Assembly: GCA_003249035.1 (NCBI GenBank)
Contig: QBMK01000035.1
Location: forward strand, 1 to 38,064
DNA from: Pseudanabaena sp.
GTDB taxonomy: Bacteria > Cyanobacteriota > Cyanobacteriia > Pseudanabaenales > Pseudanabaenaceae
Length of the DNA stretch: 38,064 bases
Direction: 5' to 3'
This document shows, piece by piece, positions 25,347-33,627 of this stretch (positions are counted from its first letter, which is position 1; every line of letters begins with the position of its first letter). A model generated the notes under the pieces. The model saw nothing but the letters and a program-made list of their open reading frames with translations. It was not told the origin of the DNA and ran no database searches. The position numbers and the translations under genes are program-made.

Positions 25347-25845
25347 CCAACTTTCTCCAAAATTTTCTTTCTAATCTAAAATTTTCCCACTTTAAGACCC
25401 AATCTTCTGTTGCTGATATAGCAATTAACAACTGTTGTAGTTACAGAATTTAGAATCTTAAGCAGGAAGCAAGCATAAAATCTCTATTCTTTTCTATACC
25501 ATACCAGCCTAACTGTTAGTTAGTTGTAACCTTTTTAGACAATTATCTTTTTTCAAAATGGCAAGGCAATCTTAAGGATTCAAAACCCTTGCTGGGTTTT
25601 ATGTCTTAGTACACTTGGCAAAAGCTATATCAGAATTTATTTGAGGTAAGGGCTTTTTTGATTGCTCTCATGCTGATAAAGACAGCAATTATCGATTTAG
25701 TGAAGTCATAAAATTCATTTAGTTCTTGCTTCAGGCTAAATGAATTTAGGTATAGTTAAAAATATCTGTGATTTTGCAATATTTCTTTACAAAGTATTGA
25801 TAATAAGAAGAACTATAAAAAACAATTTAGAAAGTAACTTAACTA
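25347..25845. other. 500-bp intergenic region upstream of ppc and the UbiH-like gene
   Basis: The two flanking genes diverge, so both promoters should lie here. No gene larger than about 15 codons was seen. The only recognisable structure is the decayed two-hairpin repeat at 25549-25630. The rest is AT-rich DNA in which I cannot defend individual promoter boxes. Confidence 0.5.
25549..25630 (-). repeat. Two-hairpin intergenic repeat, decayed copy 5
   Basis: In the orientation of copy 4, TTTTTTCAAAATGGCAAGGC is a half-lost hairpin 2. AAACCCTTGCTGGGTTT at 25583-25599 matches the centre motif. GTACACTTGGCAAAAGC is a broken remnant of hairpin 1. Order and spacing agree with the intact copies, though the stems no longer pair fully. 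Confidence 0.6.
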
Positions 25846-27066
25846 ATGTTTGATGTGCTGATTGTCGGTGCGGGAATGGTAGGAGCGAGTTTAGCCTGTG
25901 CGTTAGGTGACAAGAATTGCTTAGCAAACCGCAATCTCAAGGTGGGAATTATTGAAGGTAATGGTAATTTCTTGCGTGGAGAATTTACGGCTGATGGTCG
26001 CGCTAGTGCGATCGCATATGGCTCAAGCCAGATTTGGCAAAATATCGGTGTTTGGGGAGGAATGCAGCAACGAGGTGTAACCCCAATGCATACGATTCAA
26101 GTCTCAGAAGGAGATTTGCCTTATCAAGTACACTTGTGCCGTGAGGATATGGGGCAAGAAGCATTAGGCTATATTGTCGAAAATGCTGTGACTTTGGCTT
26201 CGCTCTGGGAATTTGCAAAGGAATGCCAAAATTTAGAACTAATTTGTCCTGCCAAAATCTTAGATATCGAGCATGTCAACGATCGCGATGTGATGCGTGT
26301 AAAAATTAGTTCGGAAATCGGCGAACAATATTTGGAAACCAAATTATTAGTTGGTGCTGATGGTGGGCGATCTCAAGTGCGCCAAATGGCAAAGATTGAG
26401 ATCTCGGAGCGTCAGTACGAGCAAACCTGCATTGTGACTACAGTTAAGTCAGAGAATCCTCATCAAAATTTTGCCTACGAAAGATTTCAATCAAGTGGTC
26501 CCTTTGCAATTTTGCCGTTAGGTTGCGATCGCGCTTGCATTGTTTGGACTGCCACCAAGGAAGAAACCCCGATTTTATTAGCCCTTGATGAATCGACATT
26601 TTTACAAGAGCTAGCAAAACGGTTTGGTGCACCTCTCATCCACAAGCTGGGAAAGCTCACAGTTGAATCGCGAACTCGGACTAACTATGTTCCTCGATGG
26701 ATGCATAGCCAAACTTATATTCAGCCTCGCATAGCCCTAATTGGTGATGCAGCGCATACTACTCACCCGATCGCAGGTCAGGGCATGAATCTTGGTATTC
26801 GTGATGTTAATGCTTTGGCAAAGGTGTTAAAAGCTGCTCATCAAAATCATGAGGATCTGGGGGCGATCGCAGTTTTAAAACGCTATCAATCCAAACGTAA
26901 ATGGGATAACTTAGGCGTAATTTGGCTTACTGATATTTCTAATCGCCTATTTTCTAACCATAACTGGTTCTTTAAAGTCTTACGCCGCTTTGGGTTACTG
27001 CTTCTGCAAATCTCTCCACTCAAGCGCATTTTGATGTACTTTATGATGGGCTTACATCAGGTATAA
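25846..27066 (+). CDS. FAD-dependent hydroxylase, UbiH/VisC family
   Basis: A 406-residue flavoprotein monooxygenase. The dinucleotide-binding motif VGAGMVGASLACALG is at residues 7-21. LLVGADGGRSQVRQ near 170-183 is the middle motif, and IALIGDAAHTTHPIAGQGMN near 300-320 contains the FAD/ribityl motif. These define the UbiH/Coq6 group, which hydroxylates aromatic rings of quinone precursors. Cyanobacteria make plastoquinone, so a quinone-related substrate is plausible but not shown. A coiled-coil protein, ureidoglycolate lyase and ftsW follow in the same direction with small gaps. Confidence 0.9.
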   Translation: MFDVLIVGAGMVGASLACALGDKNCLANRNLKVGIIEGNGNFLRGEFTADGRASAIAYGSSQIWQNIGVWGGMQQRGVTPMHTIQVSEGDLPYQVHLCREDMGQEALGYIVENAVTLASLWEFAKECQNLELICPAKILDIEHVNDRDVMRVKISSEIGEQYLETKLLVGADGGRSQVRQMAKIEISERQYEQTCIVTTVKSENPHQNFAYERFQSSGPFAILPLGCDRACIVWTATKEETPILLALDESTFLQELAKRFGAPLIHKLGKLTVESRTRTNYVPRWMHSQTYIQPRIALIGDAAHTTHPIAGQGMNLGIRDVNALAKVLKAAHQNHEDLGAIAVLKRYQSKRKWDNLGVIWLTDISNRLFSNHNWFFKVLRRFGLLLLQISPLKRILMYFMMGLHQV

Positions 27067-27109
27067 AACATCAGGTGTAAAATTGAGTTGTACGTCAAGG
27101 GAATAAAAA

Positions 27110-27439
27110 ATGACTCAAGACATAAACAATAGACTAGACCGTGTAGAGATTGCTTTGATTGCTCTAGCAGAAGAGTCACAAGCATTGAGACAAGAATTAC
27201 GTGCTACAAATAGTAGATTAGACAGTCTGATTGAGCATCTTTACACTCAGCGCGATGTGGTTGCCCTTGATGTGGTAGATATAAAAGACGAGTTACATGA
27301 ACTCAAGGAAGTGACTAAACAGCAAAGTGCAACTGCCGATCGCTATTCAATTTCGGCGCAACTGCAAGCGGAAACAGTCAAAATCCAAGCCGAAAATATT
27401 CGGATCATGATTGAAGCTTTGAATCTCAAACAGGCTTAA
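27110..27439 (+). CDS. Hypothetical coiled-coil protein
   Basis: A 109-residue protein that is almost entirely alpha-helical, with heptad-like spacing of L/I/V (LDRVEIALIALAEESQALRQ, then LRATNSRLDSLIEHLY). There is no signal peptide, transmembrane segment or recognised catalytic motif. It resembles the short coiled-coil proteins of unknown role common in cyanobacteria, often annotated only as hypothetical. It lies 43 bases after the UbiH-like gene and 12 bases before ureidoglycolate lyase, so it is probably part of the same transcript. The start at 27110 is an ATG. Confidence 0.7.
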   Translation: MTQDINNRLDRVEIALIALAEESQALRQELRATNSRLDSLIEHLYTQRDVVALDVVDIKDELHELKEVTKQQSATADRYSISAQLQAETVKIQAENIRIMIEALNLKQA

Positions 27440-27451
27440 AGCATTTTCTAT

Positions 27452-27949
27452 ATGGCGATCGCACATTTACCAACTCAGTTTACTCCGCAATTAATTACGC
27501 CTGAAAATTTTCAACCCTATGGGCAAGTAATTTTTCCGACTGATGACAGTAAGCAATTTGATATGAATGATGCTCAGCTAGTCTTATCGGGGATTCCGCG
27601 TTTTTACATCATGCACCTCCACAAAGTTGGGCTTAAATTTAAGAGCTTGGCGCGGCATCAACAATGCACTCAATGTCTGGGCTCTCTTAATGGGAAAGCA
27701 TGGTTCATGGCAGTTGCTCCAGCCTCAGCACCAGCGCAAATTGATTTAACGCAAATAGCTGCATTTCAGATTACGGGCAATTGTTTTATCAAACTAAATG
27801 CTGGCACTTGGCACGCGGGGCCCCTTTTTGAAGAAGAATTTATAGATTTTTATAATCTGGAATTGCATGACACCAATATCAATGACTATGAAGTTTGCAA
27901 TTTACGAAAACTTTATAACTTGAATTTTGAGTTAACTGTAGTAAAGTAA
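27452..27949 (+). CDS. allA: Ureidoglycolate lyase (AllA family)
   Basis: A 165-residue protein of the AllA cupin-like family, which releases urea and glyoxylate from ureidoglycolate in purine/allantoin degradation. The N-terminal PQLITPENFQPYGQVI (about residues 11-26), the central HQQCTQCLGSLNGKAWFMAVAP (about 67-90) and the metal-binding block LNAGTWHAGPLF (about 117-128) are family features. Length is normal (about 160-170). It is the only purine-catabolism gene recognised at this locus. Its relation to the cysteine hydrolase/ABC block at 11-15 kb is speculative. The start ATG at 27452 is directly downstream of the coiled-coil gene. Confidence 0.85.
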   Translation: MAIAHLPTQFTPQLITPENFQPYGQVIFPTDDSKQFDMNDAQLVLSGIPRFYIMHLHKVGLKFKSLARHQQCTQCLGSLNGKAWFMAVAPASAPAQIDLTQIAAFQITGNCFIKLNAGTWHAGPLFEEEFIDFYNLELHDTNINDYEVCNLRKLYNLNFELTVVK

Positions 27950-27993
27950 AACCCAGAAAGTTGAGATGGCGATTTGTCCGCTTCTCAACTCCG
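27949..27993 (+). repeat. Degenerate AAACCC-type palindrome overlapping the ftsW start
   Basis: AAACCCAGAAAGTTGAGA is followed 15 bases later by TTCTCAACT, an imperfect stem of the same design as the palindromes at 3848, 5143 and 7521. The ATG at 27966 lies inside the left arm, so this sequence may be an inserted element rather than original coding DNA. Confidence 0.5.
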
Positions 27994-29255
27994 ACTCCTT
28001 CAGTCCCCATTCAGCCGTGAAACTCCTTCAGATTTTTCAAGCCTTTCCATTTTTCGATCGCACCGTCGATAAATGGGCAAAAGAAGCCCGTCTCCTTAGA
28101 TGGCTGACTTTCTTGTGGTTATTTGCCGGACTAGCAGTTCTTTTCTCTGCATCTTATCCCGTTGCGGATATTGCCTTTAAAGATGGCACGCTTTATTTCA
28201 AATACCAATTAGCGTGGGCGGTGATTGGTTTATTGCTCTTTAATGCGATCGTGCATGTGCCATTAAAGTTCATGCTCAAAATCAGCCCAATCTTTTTGTT
28301 CATTATTCTGGCAATGCTCTATGCAACCCATATCCCAGGGCTAGGGACAACACGCAACGCGGCAACAAGATGGCTATCAGTGGGATCTAGTTCATTCTTA
28401 TTACAGCCATCGGAGCTAATTAAGCCATTCCTGATTTTGCAAGCAGCTCAGCTTTTTGGTAACTGGAATCGCACGCCTTGGAAAACAAGGATTGGATGGC
28501 TGTTGGTGTTTTTGTTGGTGCTAGGGGGCATTTTAATGCAGCCTAGTTTGAGCGTGACTGCTCTATGTGGGATTACGCTATGGTTGATTGCATTAGGGGC
28601 AGGATTGCCAAGCTTACAACTTTTGGGGACTGCGGCTGTAGGTACTTGTGTTGCAATAGCGAGTGTCACTTTTCGCGAATACCAACGCAGAAGAATTATG
28701 TCATTTCTCGATCCTTGGCAAGATCAAGCAGGTGATGGTTATCAATTGGTGCAAAGCTTAATGGCGATTGGCTCTGGTGGTCTCTGGGGGACTGGTTTTG
28801 GCTTATCCCAACAAAAGCTATTTTTGCCTATTCAATATACTGACTTTATTTTTGCGATTTTTGCTGAAGAATTTGGCTTGTTTGGCGGGATTTGTTTATT
28901 AGTTCTGGTGATGATTTACGGCTCGATTGGGCTGATGGTAACTTACAAGTGCAAAGATCCCGTGGTTCGTTTGATTGCCCTTGGTTCTACGTCATTAATT
29001 GTGGTGCAAGCAATTTTGAATGTGGGAGTAGCAACGGGTGTCTTGCCAACAACGGGTCTGCCTTTTCCTTTCTTAAGTTACGGTGGCAGTTCGACGATAT
29101 CTTGTTTGTTTATTGCTGGTTTGCTGATTCGGTCGGCAAGGGAAATGTCTGCGGCTGATGTGATTCCGTTTCCTAGGGGTAAGAGCGATCGCAATGATTT
29201 CAAAACTAAGCAGCAAGAAAAAATAGAAGCATCGCGACGGCGATCGCCAGTATAA
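27966..29255 (+). CDS. ftsW: Cell division protein FtsW (SEDS peptidoglycan glycosyltransferase)
   Basis: An inner-membrane SEDS-family glycosyltransferase that polymerises septal peptidoglycan with a partner class B PBP. About ten membrane segments are visible. The family motifs ATRWLSVGSSSFLLQPSELIKP (about residues 134-155), FLDPWQDQAGDGYQLVQSLMAIGSGG (about 242-267) and GLPFPFLSYGGSST (about 363-376) are clear. The full frame is 429 residues from the ATG at 27966, but its first 17 codons lie in or near a repeat palindrome. A GTG at 28017 (MKLLQIFQAF) gives an N-terminus more like other cyanobacterial FtsW proteins. It could also be read as RodA, but FtsW fits the N-terminal EARLLRWLTFLW block. 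Confidence 0.9.
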   Translation: MAICPLLNSDSFSPHSAVKLLQIFQAFPFFDRTVDKWAKEARLLRWLTFLWLFAGLAVLFSASYPVADIAFKDGTLYFKYQLAWAVIGLLLFNAIVHVPLKFMLKISPIFLFIILAMLYATHIPGLGTTRNAATRWLSVGSSSFLLQPSELIKPFLILQAAQLFGNWNRTPWKTRIGWLLVFLLVLGGILMQPSLSVTALCGITLWLIALGAGLPSLQLLGTAAVGTCVAIASVTFREYQRRRIMSFLDPWQDQAGDGYQLVQSLMAIGSGGLWGTGFGLSQQKLFLPIQYTDFIFAIFAEEFGLFGGICLLVLVMIYGSIGLMVTYKCKDPVVRLIALGSTSLIVVQAILNVGVATGVLPTTGLPFPFLSYGGSSTISCLFIAGLLIRSAREMSAADVIPFPRGKSDRNDFKTKQQEKIEASRRRSPV

Positions 29256-29288
29256 AAAAAAGGAATCGCTTTGCGATTCCTTTTTTTA
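29255..29288 (+). terminator. ftsW terminator
   Basis: AAAAAAAGGAATC pairs with GATTCCTTTTTTT around a GCTTTGC tip; it starts at the stop codon. Confidence 0.92.
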
Positions 29289-29377
29289 TCGATATCGCAA
29301 AGCTTATAACTTTACTGAAGATCGCCATAGTCTCTACAATGTTTGAGAAAAGCCACTTTAGCTAGCTATTTTTACAG

Positions 29378-30670
29378 ATGTCTGAACCCGATCTAAACTC
29401 ACCCGCTGGCTATCTAGTAGTTTTGCGTAATCGTCAATTTTTGGCATTGTGGCTCGCCCAAATATTGGCTCAGTTAGTTGATAAAGTTGTCCTGATTTTG
29501 CTGATTGCCCTTGCTGTTGCTGATGGCGGTAATGATGTGAATACGCGAGAATCAGCAATCATGATTGCTATGACCTTGCCTGCTGTATTTTTGGGTTCTA
29601 TTGCAGGTATTTTTGTTGATTGGCATCCAAAACGCGAAGTTTTAATCTTGTGTAACTTTTTGCGTGGGGCTTGTATTTTTGCTATTCCGTTTGCTCCACG
29701 ATCATTAGCCGTCTTACTACTACTAACCTTTCTTATTTCCACCCTAACTAACTTCTTCGCACCTGCAGAACAATCCGCAATTCCTTTAATCGTTCCCAAG
29801 AAAGATCTTTTAGCTGCTAATTCTCTATTTACAATTACCGAAGTGGGATCATTGATTGTTGGATTTGCGATCGGAGCGCCACTGCTCGCTTTTACATTAA
29901 GTCTCTTTCCTGAGGCTAAAGCTTATAGCCGTGAAGTTTTGCTAGGTAGTTTATATGTAATCTCTGGGTTCTTTCTATTTGCTTTACCAAAAGATGAGAT
30001 TATCCAGCCTAAAAAAGTAGGTTCGGGAATATGGACTGATTTAAGAGAAGCTTTTCAATATGTTCGCCACAATCATTTGATTGGTGGGGCAATGTTGCAG
30101 ATGATTTTGCTATACGCAGTTCTTGGTGCGATGCAAAAACTTTCGCTAAATCTCGCTGAAGTCGTTACAGGTAATCGCGAGGAGTTTGGATCTTTTGTTG
30201 CATCGGTAGGCGTCGGGTTAGTTATCGGGGCATTTATTTTAGGAAAATTTGGCAAGAAGTTTGGACATAGACCATTACCATTCATTGGCTTTGTTGGAAT
30301 AGCGATCGGCTTGATGATGTATGCATTTGTAACTAATCAATGGGTTGCTTGGCTGATCGGCAGTTTTATTGGTGTCAACGGTTCGTTAATCGTGATTCCT
30401 ATGCGAACGGCGATTCAAGAGCATACTCCTGAGAATATGCGCGGCAAGGTGTTTGGGTTATTAAATAATGGTGAAAACATAGCTGCTAGTTTGCCTCTTG
30501 CCCTGATTGCTATCTCCCTAGATTTTCTGACAGGGGTATTTGGCACACAAAACGGAGGCAAGCAACAAATTGGCTTTCAAATAGTGCTAATTGTTTTTAG
30601 CTTAATTGTATTTGGTCTTGGCTCTTGGGCTTGGAAAAGAACTAAGAAAGCATTATCAAATGCTCTATAA
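29378..30670 (+). CDS. MFS transporter
   Basis: A 430-residue integral membrane protein with about twelve hydrophobic segments, arranged as two six-helix halves joined by a central loop near residues 205-225. The N-terminal segment LRNRQFLALWLAQILAQLVDK is typical of cyanobacterial MFS permeases related to the enterobactin-exporter-like or lysophospholipid transporter groups. The conserved loop between helices 2 and 3 (DWHPKREVLI) is visible. Direction and substrate are unknown. The start ATG at 29378 is 122 bases beyond ftsW and is separated from it by a terminator, so it has its own promoter. Confidence 0.88.
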   Translation: MSEPDLNSPAGYLVVLRNRQFLALWLAQILAQLVDKVVLILLIALAVADGGNDVNTRESAIMIAMTLPAVFLGSIAGIFVDWHPKREVLILCNFLRGACIFAIPFAPRSLAVLLLLTFLISTLTNFFAPAEQSAIPLIVPKKDLLAANSLFTITEVGSLIVGFAIGAPLLAFTLSLFPEAKAYSREVLLGSLYVISGFFLFALPKDEIIQPKKVGSGIWTDLREAFQYVRHNHLIGGAMLQMILLYAVLGAMQKLSLNLAEVVTGNREEFGSFVASVGVGLVIGAFILGKFGKKFGHRPLPFIGFVGIAIGLMMYAFVTNQWVAWLIGSFIGVNGSLIVIPMRTAIQEHTPENMRGKVFGLLNNGENIAASLPLALIAISLDFLTGVFGTQNGGKQQIGFQIVLIVFSLIVFGLGSWAWKRTKKALSNAL

Positions 30671-30697
30671 AAAAGGGCGCTTTGCGCCCTTTTTTAT
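30667..30697. terminator. Terminator shared by convergent MFS and glutaredoxin genes
   Basis: ATAAAAAAGGGC pairs with GCCCTTTTTTAT around GCTTTGC. The A- and T-tracts make it functional in both directions. It lies between the two stop codons and overlaps the end of the MFS gene. Confidence 0.9.
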
Positions 30698-30701
30698 TTA
30701 C

Positions 30702-31028
30702 CTATTGAGCGATCGCCTCTTGAACAATAGTGGCAAGTTCACCGCGTTGGTTTAGCTCCATTACAATGTCGCAGCCGCCAACAAATTCTCCACCAACATA
30801 CACTTGAGGAAAAGTCGGCCAACTAGAAAACTCCTTCATTCCCATGCGTAAATCTCCATCTTCAAGGATGTTTGCGGTTTCATAAGGATGTCCTAATGCA
30901 TTAAAAGTTTGCACAACTGCTGCTGAAAATCCACATTGAGGCTGTTGGGGCGTTCCTTTGATGTAGAGCATGATTTTATTATTATTAATCTGACTCTCGA
31001 TCTTAGTTTTCAAAATAGGGCTAAGCAT
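30702..31028 (-). CDS. grxD: Monothiol glutaredoxin Grx4 family
   Basis: A 108-residue CGFS-type glutaredoxin. The single active-site cysteine C32 lies in PQQPQCGFSAAVVQ. KGTPQQP upstream and the WPTFPQVYVGGEFVGGCDI block (about 71-89), with the cis-proline, are the family glutathione-binding features. Such proteins carry 2Fe-2S clusters and deliver them to apoproteins. The ATG at 31028 gives the standard length. The symbol follows the E. coli name; cyanobacterial genomes may use another. Confidence 0.93.
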   Translation of the reverse strand: MLSPILKTKIESQINNNKIMLYIKGTPQQPQCGFSAAVVQTFNALGHPYETANILEDGDLRMGMKEFSSWPTFPQVYVGGEFVGGCDIVMELNQRGELATIVQEAIAQ

Positions 31029-31202
31029 ATTAGTTGGTTTGATTCAGTTGTGAATAAATTTACTATTGCTACTATAGCAATCGTCATAATGCTTAGAGCA
31101 AATTAAATATCAAAAGCCAACAACAATTGGGAAGCTCTAGGTTTCCTTTTTATTAAAACTTACAAATATTGGCACTACGAAATTTTTACTGACAAGATCA
31201 AA

Positions 31203-32222
31203 TTAGACATCATGCTTTGCGCGCCAGTTTGGATATTCAGCTTTTGGTGATCTTAAGCATTCTTCAACAACTTCAGCTACATTGCGCCAGGTAATATCAT
31301 CTCTTTCGAGTAGTTCTCTCAATTGCACTAAAGTCGCTTCTAGCTCAAGATTGAACTTCTCAAAAGGTAAGGGTGATAAAGATCTTTCAGGTGCTTGGAT
31401 TACTGTGTTTAAAGCTTCTTTGACAATACTGATAATTTGATTTGTCATCTCAGACTTGACTTTTTGTCGCAAATTTTGTAAACCGCGACGACTCGTGGCA
31501 TACATGGGTGGTAACCGATTAAGAACATACGATGCCACATCATCAATGCTAATTTTTTTCTGAACTACCTCGTCAAGACGTTGTACACGTCGCTCGACGA
31601 TCGCCGCCACAAGACTTTCAAGAATATTACTATAACGATAAATAGTTCCTGACATGTAGGACTCAAAGTCTTTAATATCGGTTGAGATATCTTTCTCAGT
31701 TTTAGGAGTCTTAGATGAGTTCGGCAAAGTCGTCATTGTCTTTCGACGGACTGCATAGCTGCGGGCTAAAAGAGAATTACGTCGGTCTAAGCTGACATAT
31801 GTACCATTAGCAAGACTCTGATAGAATCCTGAATTCAAAGCATCTCTAACAATCTCAGGAACATCTTTCCACTTGAGATAGTCTTTGCCAAATAATTTGC
31901 GTAATTTAAAAAGTGATCGCGCCTGACTAATCAGCTCATGAGCTGGAATTGGATCGTTTTGCCTTAGGACATCGCTTTGTGTACTAAGAAAACCATTGCG
32001 TACAGTTTTCGCGATCGCTGCGCCTAATTCCTGTTCAGCTCTCTTACGCTGCTGTACCCATCCACGCTGAGTAGTTGCATACATTGGCGGTAATCGATTG
32101 AGTGTATAGGCGATTACTTCACTAAGATCGACGCGTTTTTTTACGTCAGCACCCAAGCGTTTGTATTGTGCTTCTGCCTCTTCGATTACCAATTCTTCTA
32201 GTGCATTTCTACAACTGCTCAT
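31203..32222 (-). CDS. Protein with two ComFB domains (putative cyclic-dinucleotide receptor)
   Basis: Two copies of a ComFB-type module are fused. ComFB 1 spans about residues 30-100 of the longest frame, with LNRLPPMYATTQRGW. It is followed at about 118-158 by LRKLFGKDYLKWKDVPEIVRDAL. ComFB 2 spans about 222-295, with LNRLPPMYATSRRGL. A second helical tail at about 317-347 ends RNVAEVVEECL. The ten residues LNRLPPMYAT are identical in both. Family members (ComFB, CdgR) bind c-di-GMP and/or c-di-AMP and affect cell size, natural competence or motility in cyanobacteria. The ATG at 32222 starts 24 residues after a possible upstream ATG at 32294; neither has a clear Shine-Dalgarno. The second tail is weaker than the first. 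Confidence 0.85.
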   Translation of the reverse strand: MSSCRNALEELVIEEAEAQYKRLGADVKKRVDLSEVIAYTLNRLPPMYATTQRGWVQQRKRAEQELGAAIAKTVRNGFLSTQSDVLRQNDPIPAHELISQARSLFKLRKLFGKDYLKWKDVPEIVRDALNSGFYQSLANGTYVSLDRRNSLLARSYAVRRKTMTTLPNSSKTPKTEKDISTDIKDFESYMSGTIYRYSNILESLVAAIVERRVQRLDEVVQKKISIDDVASYVLNRLPPMYATSRRGLQNLRQKVKSEMTNQIISIVKEALNTVIQAPERSLSPLPFEKFNLELEATLVQLRELLERDDITWRNVAEVVEECLRSPKAEYPNWRAKHDV

Positions 32223-32443
32223 GGGAAATATTCCATCTTGAGTATTTTTAGATGTGCTGATTACATCGTATTTTAATCTTATAAAGTTATACATAGTAGC
32301 ATAAAATCAATAATTATAAATATGAAGCTGATTTTATTTTTCAGTACTCTAAACGATACTGCCATTAGTATATAAAAACTAAAAAGTATAAGTAACGAAA
32401 AGCATCACCTATACTTTACTTTTTGTTTTTTGATTTTTCCTAG

Positions 32444-32537
32444 ATACTCCCTATCCAATAAATAGCGGGGCGTGGCTTTACCACGCTCCGCTATTTATTG
32501 GCTTTATATGTCTATTTCTCTAGTGGGAAGGGAGGAT
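32444..32537. mobile_element. MITE-like element with ATACTCCCT/TCCCTTCCCA ends, copy B
   Basis: The reverse complement of this stretch reads TCCTCCCTTCCCACTAGA, a spacer with TAGACAT, then a 21-base-arm palindrome (CCAATAAATAGCGG...) and ends GGATAGGGAGTAT. Ends and spacer match the element at 10975-11074 while the palindrome is different. One terminal repeat is partly mutated. It lies between the DUF3318 and ComFB genes and probably also serves as a terminator of the DUF3318 gene. Confidence 0.75.
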
Positions 32538-32543
32538 TTTTAC

Positions 32544-33155
32544 TTAGAAATCATTAAGACCTGTTTCTGGAACTGAGGTTTTTGATAAACCAGCAATCGC
32601 TCGTAAGTTTTGACAACGAATTAACTCTGTAAACTCGGGTGTATCTCGTCCTATTAACTTTGCAGCAGCATGTATAGCTTCAAGTAACGCTCTAGCTGCT
32701 TCAGCCTCCCCATAACCACGTTTTTTTGCAATATCAAGCGCTTCATTATCCGCTTGAATTTGAATTTGTGAACTTTTGGCTTTACGTAAAATTTGATTGA
32801 TGCCGATAGTGCCTAATAATATTGCGATCGCTATGCCAGTGACATCACCCTGCACAGCTTCGACGACTCCTCCTACAAAAGCAGCCGCAGCAATACCTTG
32901 GTATGGCCCTGTTTGTAGCCATTTAGTTAGTTGTCGCCAGCTTATCTCATGCAATAACAACATATCTCTCTGGGCTTCAGGTAACTGTCTCCATAGTCGA
33001 AAATTAATATTTACTTGAGTCCCTTTCTGCCAAGGCAAAATTTGTAAACTTGAGACTGGCTCAATTTGCTCAGGCTTTGATTTTATTGACGTTGACATGC
33101 GCCAAGAGGCTGGTAATAGATCGCGCAAGCGAGCAATTTCTTCGTTAATGTTCAT
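32544..33155 (-). CDS. DUF3318-type conserved cyanobacterial membrane protein
   Basis: A 203-residue protein with a DUF3318-like N-terminus: EIARLRDLLPASWRM, then LPWQKGTQVNINFRLWRQLPEAQRDMLLLHEISW. This is followed by two hydrophobic segments (GIAAAAFVGGVVEAVQGDVTGIAIAILLGTI region, about residues 84-122, where the stretches are separated by a short polar turn). A helical C-terminal region (about 130-190) follows. The family is found in cyanobacteria, with no known function; a membrane-associated role is inferred. AAGGAGAG lies 12 bases before the ATG at 33155. It diverges from the DUF1824 gene, with only 39 bases between starts. Confidence 0.8.
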   Translation of the reverse strand: MNINEEIARLRDLLPASWRMSTSIKSKPEQIEPVSSLQILPWQKGTQVNINFRLWRQLPEAQRDMLLLHEISWRQLTKWLQTGPYQGIAAAAFVGGVVEAVQGDVTGIAIAILLGTIGINQILRKAKSSQIQIQADNEALDIAKKRGYGEAEAARALLEAIHAAAKLIGRDTPEFTELIRCQNLRAIAGLSKTSVPETGLNDF

Positions 33156-33194
33156 AATATAATTTAGCTCTCCTTACCCTAGAAACGTGGACCC

Positions 33195-33599
33195 ATGAGC
33201 AATAATCTAACCATCGCCGATGCTGAACGTATTCTCTGGGAACTAAGTGACTTAGATCGAGAAGCTGCAACTTCAGAACGGCGATCGCAAATTTGTGAAG
33301 CACTAGATTACTTAACTAAACAAGCTGATTATCACATTTTTGGGATCTGTGCCGATACCACAGCTGAAGCTTTGCAAGCTCTTCAAAATTATGCATCTCA
33401 TTTTCGCTATGAGTTACCCGAAACTGATATACCTGCGATCTCCGACGGCGTATATATTAAGTACAACCCTCGAAGTCGTCGCTATCATTCTGACAATTAC
33501 AAAGGTATTTATCGGGGGGTATTGCTATCTCTGCATACCGATTTTGCTGATGGCTATAGCGGCACTCACGGACATTTTCCTTTAGATCTCTTTAAATAG
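33195..33599 (+). CDS. DUF1824-type conserved cyanobacterial protein
   Basis: A 134-residue soluble protein. The N-terminal helix ADAERILWELSDLDREAATS (about residues 8-27) is followed by a mixed alpha/beta region. The C-terminal motif GVYIKYNPRSRRYHSDNYKG (about 87-106), then GVLLS and GTHGHFPLDLF, matches the cyanobacterial DUF1824 family. No active site is known. The start ATG at 33195 is supported by the family N-terminus. Its upstream region overlaps that of the DUF3318 gene, so their promoters must be interleaved or reach into the other gene. Confidence 0.8.
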   Translation: MSNNLTIADAERILWELSDLDREAATSERRSQICEALDYLTKQADYHIFGICADTTAEALQALQNYASHFRYELPETDIPAISDGVYIKYNPRSRRYHSDNYKGIYRGVLLSLHTDFADGYSGTHGHFPLDLFK

Positions 33600-33600
33600 C

Positions 33601-33625
33601 AAAAGGGGCGCTTTGCGCCCCTTTT
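33601..33625. terminator. Terminator shared by convergent DUF1824 and carotenoid oxygenase genes
   Basis: AAAAGGGGC and GCCCCTTTT arms around GCTTTGC, one base after the DUF1824 stop and two bases before the oxygenase stop. The symmetry allows use in both directions. Confidence 0.9.
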
Positions 33626-33627
33626 GT

